Shown here one piece after another: positions 11,004-14,602 of a stretch of DNA of 14,602 nt. The notes beneath the pieces were generated by a model, which searched no databases, was not told where the DNA came from, and was given only the letters and a program-made list of their open reading frames with translations. The translations under genes were made by a program, and so were the position numbers. How positions within the stretch are numbered: position 1 is the stretch's first letter; the number at the start of each line of letters is the position of its first letter. Source of the DNA: Alangreenwoodia sp963602445 (lineage in GTDB: Bacteria; Bacillota; Clostridia; Peptostreptococcales; Anaerovoracaceae). The DNA lies in NCBI GenBank assembly GCA_963602445.1, contig CAVCIY010000025.1:1-14602 (forward strand). Reading direction: 5' to 3'.

Positions 11004-12515
11004 ATGAAGACTATCACGGCTGATCTGGCGGCACAATACGCACAGGCTGTGCTGTATTGCGGCCCTGCGGAAAACGAAGCTGATTTTATAGAGCGAGACT
11101 CAAGAAAGACCGGAAAACGAAGTATATATGTGGCGCTTCAAGGCGAAAAAAATGACGGAAATATATTTGCGAAGTCCGCATATGAAAACGGCTGCAGAAT
11201 TTTTCTCCTCTCGTCGGAAAAGATTGCGGATGAGATGAAAAGAGACTGCAGCGACGCATCAGTTATTCTTGCGAAGGATACTCTTTATGCCATGCAAAGA
11301 CTTGCGGCAAATTATATCGCAAGTCTGGATATAAAGAAAATTGCGATTACGGGAAGTGTGGGAAAGACGTCCACAAAGGACATGATTTACAAGGTCATGT
11401 CGTCAAGGTACAAAACTGTATGCAATCACGAGAATTTCAACAATCATATAGGCGTTCCGCTCACTGCTTTTCGCGTCGACGCTGACACAGAAATCGGGAT
11501 TTTCGAGATGGGTATGAACCACAAAGACGAGATTCATCTTCTCGCTGATATTATCAGACCTCAGACGGCTGTCATCACAAATGTAGGTACATCACACATC
11601 GGAAATCTCGGAAGCAGAGATGCGATACTTGCCGCAAAGCTTGAGATCACAGACTTTATGGACGAAAATTCGACTCTTGTATACAATGCCGACAACGACA
11701 AGCTCTCTACGATTTCAGACACGGACGGCGGCGAGCGCAGAGATGACGGTGAGCGCAAAGACGGCGGCGAGCGCAGAGATAACGGTGAGCGCAGAGATGA
11801 CGGTGAACACAAAGACGGCGGCGAGCGCAGAGACGGCGGGTACAGACGGATTTCGGTCGGTGAGAACGGCGATTTTTTGAGGATAAAGGATGTGAAATCG
11901 CTGGGCGAGGACGGAGTGGAATTTGTTCTTGAGACAGATGATGAAAAATGTGCGTTTCACGTTCCTCTTCCGGGCATACACAACGCCTGGAATGCCGCAC
12001 TTGCGGCAGCATGCGGACTTCTTTATGACATTCCTCTTCAAAAGAGCGCCGAGGCTCTCGAAAGCATGACCGGCAATGCGGTGAGACTGAATGTGACAGA
12101 CTCTCACGGCATACAGGTGATAAATGACACATATAATGCAAGTCCGGACTCCGTGAGAGCGGCGTTGGATGTGTTAAATGACCGTAAAGGAAGTCGATAT
12201 ATTGCCGTTCTTGCGGATATGCTCGAGCTTGGCAGCGATTCTGACGAATATCACTTTGAAATAGGCAAATATGCGGCCCAAAAGGGCACCGACATAGTGG
12301 TTGCGGTGGGTGAAAATGCACGCTTTATCGCAAAAGGAGCTATGGAGTGCATGGATTCGGACAGCGTATATCACTTTGGATCTGTTGATGAATTCATAGT
12401 GAAGGCTCATGAGATAGTTAAGAAAGGTGACGTGATTTTAGTAAAGGGATCACACAGCATGAAAATGGACAAGGCGGCAGAGTACCTGACAGAAACCGGC
12501 GATTGGAACGAATGA
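11004..12515 (+). CDS. murF: UDP-MurNAc-tripeptide:D-Ala-D-Ala ligase MurF
   Basis: MurF attaches D-Ala-D-Ala to the UDP-MurNAc tripeptide, completing the cytoplasmic pentapeptide. The protein has 503 residues, somewhat longer than usual. Landmarks are the N-domain DSRKTGKRSIYVALQG (32-47), the ATP loop ITGSVGKTSTKD (115-126), NFNNHIGVPLT (144-154), EMGMNHKDEI (168-177), NVGTSHIGNLGS (193-204) and PLPGIHNAWNAALAAA (321-336). NDTYNASPDSVRAAL (374-388) and VLADMLELG (402-410) close the C-domain. The extra length comes from a 36-residue run of six GE(R/H)(R/K)D(D/G/N) hexapeptides at 243-278, in a loop of the central domain just after YNADNDKL. AGGAG at 10993-10997 fixes the ATG at 11004. The enzyme core appears intact. 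It lies in an obvious operon with murE and mraY. Confidence 0.97.
   Translation: MKTITADLAAQYAQAVLYCGPAENEADFIERDSRKTGKRSIYVALQGEKNDGNIFAKSAYENGCRIFLLSSEKIADEMKRDCSDASVILAKDTLYAMQRLAANYIASLDIKKIAITGSVGKTSTKDMIYKVMSSRYKTVCNHENFNNHIGVPLTAFRVDADTEIGIFEMGMNHKDEIHLLADIIRPQTAVITNVGTSHIGNLGSRDAILAAKLEITDFMDENSTLVYNADNDKLSTISDTDGGERRDDGERKDGGERRDNGERRDDGEHKDGGERRDGGYRRISVGENGDFLRIKDVKSLGEDGVEFVLETDDEKCAFHVPLPGIHNAWNAALAAACGLLYDIPLQKSAEALESMTGNAVRLNVTDSHGIQVINDTYNASPDSVRAALDVLNDRKGSRYIAVLADMLELGSDSDEYHFEIGKYAAQKGTDIVVAVGENARFIAKGAMECMDSDSVYHFGSVDEFIVKAHEIVKKGDVILVKGSHSMKMDKAAEYLTETGDWNE
11730..11837 (+). repeat. 18-bp in-frame repeat, 6 copies, inside murF
   Basis: Six exact 18-bp periods encode hexapeptides of the type GERRDD/GERKDG, at residues 243-278. 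The copies differ by a few bases each and the reading frame is kept throughout. The run is highly charged and probably forms a disordered loop. Confidence 0.92.
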
Positions 12516-12520
12516 CACAC

Positions 12521-12612
12521 GGGCGGCCGGATGCCGGGGCAGCTTGAATGGACAGCGGCGGCTTGGACGGACAGTGGCGGCTTGAGAATGCAGGGCGGTC
12601 GGATGCCGGGGC
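12521..12612. repeat. Interleaved GC-rich repeats between murF and mraY
   Basis: A 20-bp segment at 12521-12540 recurs at 12593-12612 with one mismatch, and a 16-bp segment at 12550-12565 recurs at 12569-12584, also with one mismatch. Both are richer in G and C than the surrounding DNA. They fill most of the 144-bp gap. Smaller echoes of GACAGTAG and GATTG occur at 12634-12670, running into the mraY ribosome site and start. Confidence 0.8.
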
Positions 12613-12659
12613 GATTAGAATGAATATCAGGTGATTGAAACTGACAGTAGGAGATTGTA

Positions 12660-13646
12660 ATGGACAGTAGTATTATAAGCATTATCGCAGCACTTTTAGG
12701 AACATTTATCATTGTGGCGGCAATCGGGCCGGTTGGTATACCGATTCTGCAAAGACTAAAAGCAGGTCAGAGTATCCGCGAAGACGGACCGCAGTCGCAT
12801 CTTGCGAAGGCAGGCACTCCGACTATGGGTGGAATCATGATTGTCATCGCGGTCGTTTTGGTTTGCGTGATTCTTATGATCATAAATGACGTGTCATCTG
12901 AGATGAGCATAATGCTTCTCACGTTTGTACTGTGTGCGGCGATAGGATTTTTTGACGATTTCATCAAGGTTGTGAAAAAGAGAAATCTGGGACTTACAGC
13001 GAAGCAAAAACTGCTTTTTCAGATTGTTATCGCAATCATTATAGCTATCTACCAATCAAAAGTTTCGGATTATGGGACAAGTATATATATTCCTATATGG
13101 GGAGATTATCTCGATCTGGGTCTTTTATATATTCCGTTTGTTGCATTTGTACTTGTAGCAATGGTAAATGCCGTAAATCTCACTGACGGACTTGACGGAC
13201 TTGCTTCCGGATGCACGGCGATCACAGCTGTATTTTTCACAATCATGGCGATGATCGCAGGAAGTCTCAGCAGTGCAATCTTCATGGCGTCGATCGTCGG
13301 AGCTTGCCTCGGATTTCTTATTTTTAATCATCATCCGGCAAAGATATTTATGGGTGATACCGGCTCGCTTGCGCTTGGCGGAGCACTTGCGGCCGCGGCT
13401 ATCATGATGCATATCGAGCTGATTCTTATTATCGCCGGCGGGGTGTTTGTAATGGAAGTTCTTTCTGTTATAATTCAGGTAGTCAGCTACAAAACGACAA
13501 AGAAGCGTGTGTTTAGAATGGCACCGATTCACCACCACTTTGAGCTTGGCGGATGGAAGGAGACAAAGGTCGTGACGGTATTTTATATCGCTGACTTTGT
13601 GCTGTGTGTCATAGCGTGGGCTCTGATGTCGATTCACGTAGGTTAG
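12660..13646 (+). CDS. mraY: Phospho-MurNAc-pentapeptide transferase MraY
   Basis: MraY is a polytopic inner-membrane enzyme that transfers phospho-MurNAc-pentapeptide from UDP to undecaprenyl phosphate, giving lipid I. The 328 residues and about ten membrane segments fit the family. Signature stretches are QSHLAKAGTPTMGGIM (45-60), the metal and substrate Asp pair in FFDDFIKV (97-104), NAVNLTDGLDGLASG (170-184), FMGDTGSLALGG (230-241) and the His cluster PIHHHFE (289-295). All catalytic motifs look intact and no insertion is present, unlike its neighbours murF and murD. TAGGAG at 12648-12653 lies 6 nt before the ATG. The preceding gap is filled by GC-rich repeats. Confidence 0.98.
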   Translation: MDSSIISIIAALLGTFIIVAAIGPVGIPILQRLKAGQSIREDGPQSHLAKAGTPTMGGIMIVIAVVLVCVILMIINDVSSEMSIMLLTFVLCAAIGFFDDFIKVVKKRNLGLTAKQKLLFQIVIAIIIAIYQSKVSDYGTSIYIPIWGDYLDLGLLYIPFVAFVLVAMVNAVNLTDGLDGLASGCTAITAVFFTIMAMIAGSLSSAIFMASIVGACLGFLIFNHHPAKIFMGDTGSLALGGALAAAAIMMHIELILIIAGGVFVMEVLSVIIQVVSYKTTKKRVFRMAPIHHHFELGGWKETKVVTVFYIADFVLCVIAWALMSIHVG

Positions 13647-13685
13647 AGGATTTAAATATCGGTTTATGTAGTTTAGGAGAAAAAA

Positions 13686-14602
13686 ATGCCGGAACTTGCA
13701 AATGAAGAAAAAGCCGGAAAAGTTGAGGTCGAAAAGATAGAGAAGGCTGAGGAAGCCGAGAAAGCCGGAAAGGCAAAGAAAACAGGGGAAGCCGGAGAGG
13801 CCGAGAAAGCCGGAAAGGCAGAGGAAACTGCGAAGGCCGGCAAGAAGGTGCTGGTTGTAGGGCTTGGAAGGTCAGGTATGGCAGCGGCAGAGGTTATGAA
13901 GGAAAAGGGCTTTGCCGTTGAAGCTTATGATGGGACAGAAAGCGAAGAAAAAAAGGAATGGGCAGCGTCGCACGGTCTTAAGGTGTCTTTCGGGGCAAAG
14001 CCCGAGGGAGCAGAAAGCTATGATATGATGCTCTTAAGTCCGGGTGTTCCTACAGATCTTGATTATGTGAGGGAGGCACGCGACGCCGGCGTCGAGATCA
14101 CAGGTGAGCTTGAGATGGCTTACAGACTTGGAAACGGCAGATTTGCAGCTATTACGGGGACAAACGGAAAGACTACGACGACAACTCTTGTCGGAGAAAT
14201 TTTTTCGAATGCCGGAAGAGATGCGAGAGTTGTCGGAAACATCGGTGTGCCCGTTATGCTCAAGATCAAGGATTCTACGGAAGATACGGCATTCATAACG
14301 GAATGCAGCAGCTTTCAGCTCGAAACGATTCGCGATTTCAGGCCGGCTGTGTCGGCGGTTTTAAATATCACGCCTGACCATTTGAACAGACACAAAACAT
14401 TCGAAAATTATATAGCAGCAAAGGCGAGAGTCTTTGAAAATCAAACCGAAGAGCAATATTTCGTCTATAATGTCGAGGATGAGATTTGTGTTAAGATGGC
14501 AAAGAATTGTAAGGCATCACTTATGCCGTTTAGCAGCAGCAGAGAGCTTGAGGTCGGCGCTTTCGTCAGAGACGGCATTATTGTCGTGAAAATGCCGGCC
14601 GG
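13686..14602 (+). CDS. murD: UDP-MurNAc-L-Ala:D-Glu ligase MurD, 3' end outside window
   Basis: MurD adds D-glutamate to UDP-MurNAc-L-Ala in the cytoplasm. About 305 codons are present and the frame is still open at the window edge. The catalytic core starts near residue 53 with the Rossmann-like KKVLVVGLGRSGMAAA. It continues with LLSPGVPTDLDYV (116-128), the ATP loop ITGTNGKTTTTTL (156-168), VVGNIGVP (182-189), ECSSFQLE (206-213) and NITPDHLNRH (227-236). Before the core is an unusual extension of about 52 residues, rich in Glu, Lys and Ala (GEAGEAEKAGKAEE pattern), where relatives have only a few residues. TAGGAGA at 13674-13680, 5 nt before the ATG, shows the extension is within the translated frame. 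No better-placed start is visible at the core. ftsW and murG would be expected next, outside the window. Confidence 0.96.
   Translation, partial: MPELANEEKAGKVEVEKIEKAEEAEKAGKAKKTGEAGEAEKAGKAEETAKAGKKVLVVGLGRSGMAAAEVMKEKGFAVEAYDGTESEEKKEWAASHGLKVSFGAKPEGAESYDMMLLSPGVPTDLDYVREARDAGVEITGELEMAYRLGNGRFAAITGTNGKTTTTTLVGEIFSNAGRDARVVGNIGVPVMLKIKDSTEDTAFITECSSFQLETIRDFRPAVSAVLNITPDHLNRHKTFENYIAAKARVFENQTEEQYFVYNVEDEICVKMAKNCKASLMPFSSSRELEVGAFVRDGIIVVKMPA
13720..13840 (+). repeat. In-frame repeats encoding the MurD N-terminal extension
   Basis: A 21-bp segment at 13755-13775 recurs exactly at 13800-13820, offset 45 bp, with shorter copies of GCCGGAAAGGC and GCCGAGAAAG around them. The offset keeps the reading frame and gives repeated EKAGKA peptides, probably a charged helix or disordered tail. 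Confidence 0.85.

Noticed and set aside
11707..12321. 204-codon minus-strand frame opposite murF, with RRLCAHRHLCARR repeats
   Set aside because: The repeats are only the reverse reading of the murF 18-bp array; the frame is antisense to conserved MurF sequence.

Overview
The window looks like a chromosomal piece of an anaerobic Clostridia-type Firmicute, probably Eubacteriales; I cannot name a genus. The reasons are Firmicutes-style Shine-Dalgarno sites and sigma-A promoters, a TPP-riboswitch-controlled thiT, an RsmH with the Cys-rich tail, an FtsI/SpoVD protein with a C-terminal PASTA domain, and a MurE with the meso-diaminopimelate motif DNPR. Every protein gene reads on the + strand. The only - strand gene is a tRNA-Glu.

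Layout. 1-223: two short tandem-repeat arrays and a strong promoter whose -10 box lies in the first 24-bp repeat. 224-427: a small HTH-like protein. 428-679: a long imperfect hairpin, a short relic of a DUF4143 ATPase gene, a 12-bp palindrome and a promoter. 680-1894: an intact AAA ATPase/DUF4143 protein. 1895-3204: promoter and ychF. 3205-4147: TPP riboswitch and the thiamine ECF S-component thiT. 4148-4509: two more repeat arrays, AT-rich DNA and a 26-bp perfect hairpin that can terminate thiT and the facing tRNA gene. 4510-4585: tRNA-Glu(CUC), minus strand, with its promoter at 4603-4631. 4813-14602: the start of a division and cell-wall (dcw) cluster: promoter, an unrecognised ORF where mraZ usually sits, rsmH, ftsL, ftsI/spoVD, murE, murF, mraY and the first part of murD, which runs off the window.

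The dcw genes form one pathway. MurE, MurF and MurD build the UDP-MurNAc pentapeptide, MraY moves it to undecaprenyl phosphate to give lipid I, and the FtsL and FtsI proteins act at the septum. RsmH methylates 16S rRNA and is traditionally co-transcribed with them. A good intrinsic-terminator candidate lies between ftsL and ftsI.

The most unusual property is the density of locus-specific tandem repeats. Most gaps between protein genes hold an array with its own unit length (12, 24, 25, 28, 32 and about 11 bp, plus interspersed duplications). In-frame arrays have also expanded inside conserved proteins: the ThiT N-terminus, an FtsI N-domain loop, a MurF central loop and the MurD N-terminus. 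Even the TPP riboswitch carries an expanded repeat. I see no transposase, integrase, CRISPR array or defence cassette. The best candidate for something undescribed is the process that makes and keeps these repeats, along with the regulatory effects of arrays that overlap promoters, leaders and a riboswitch.
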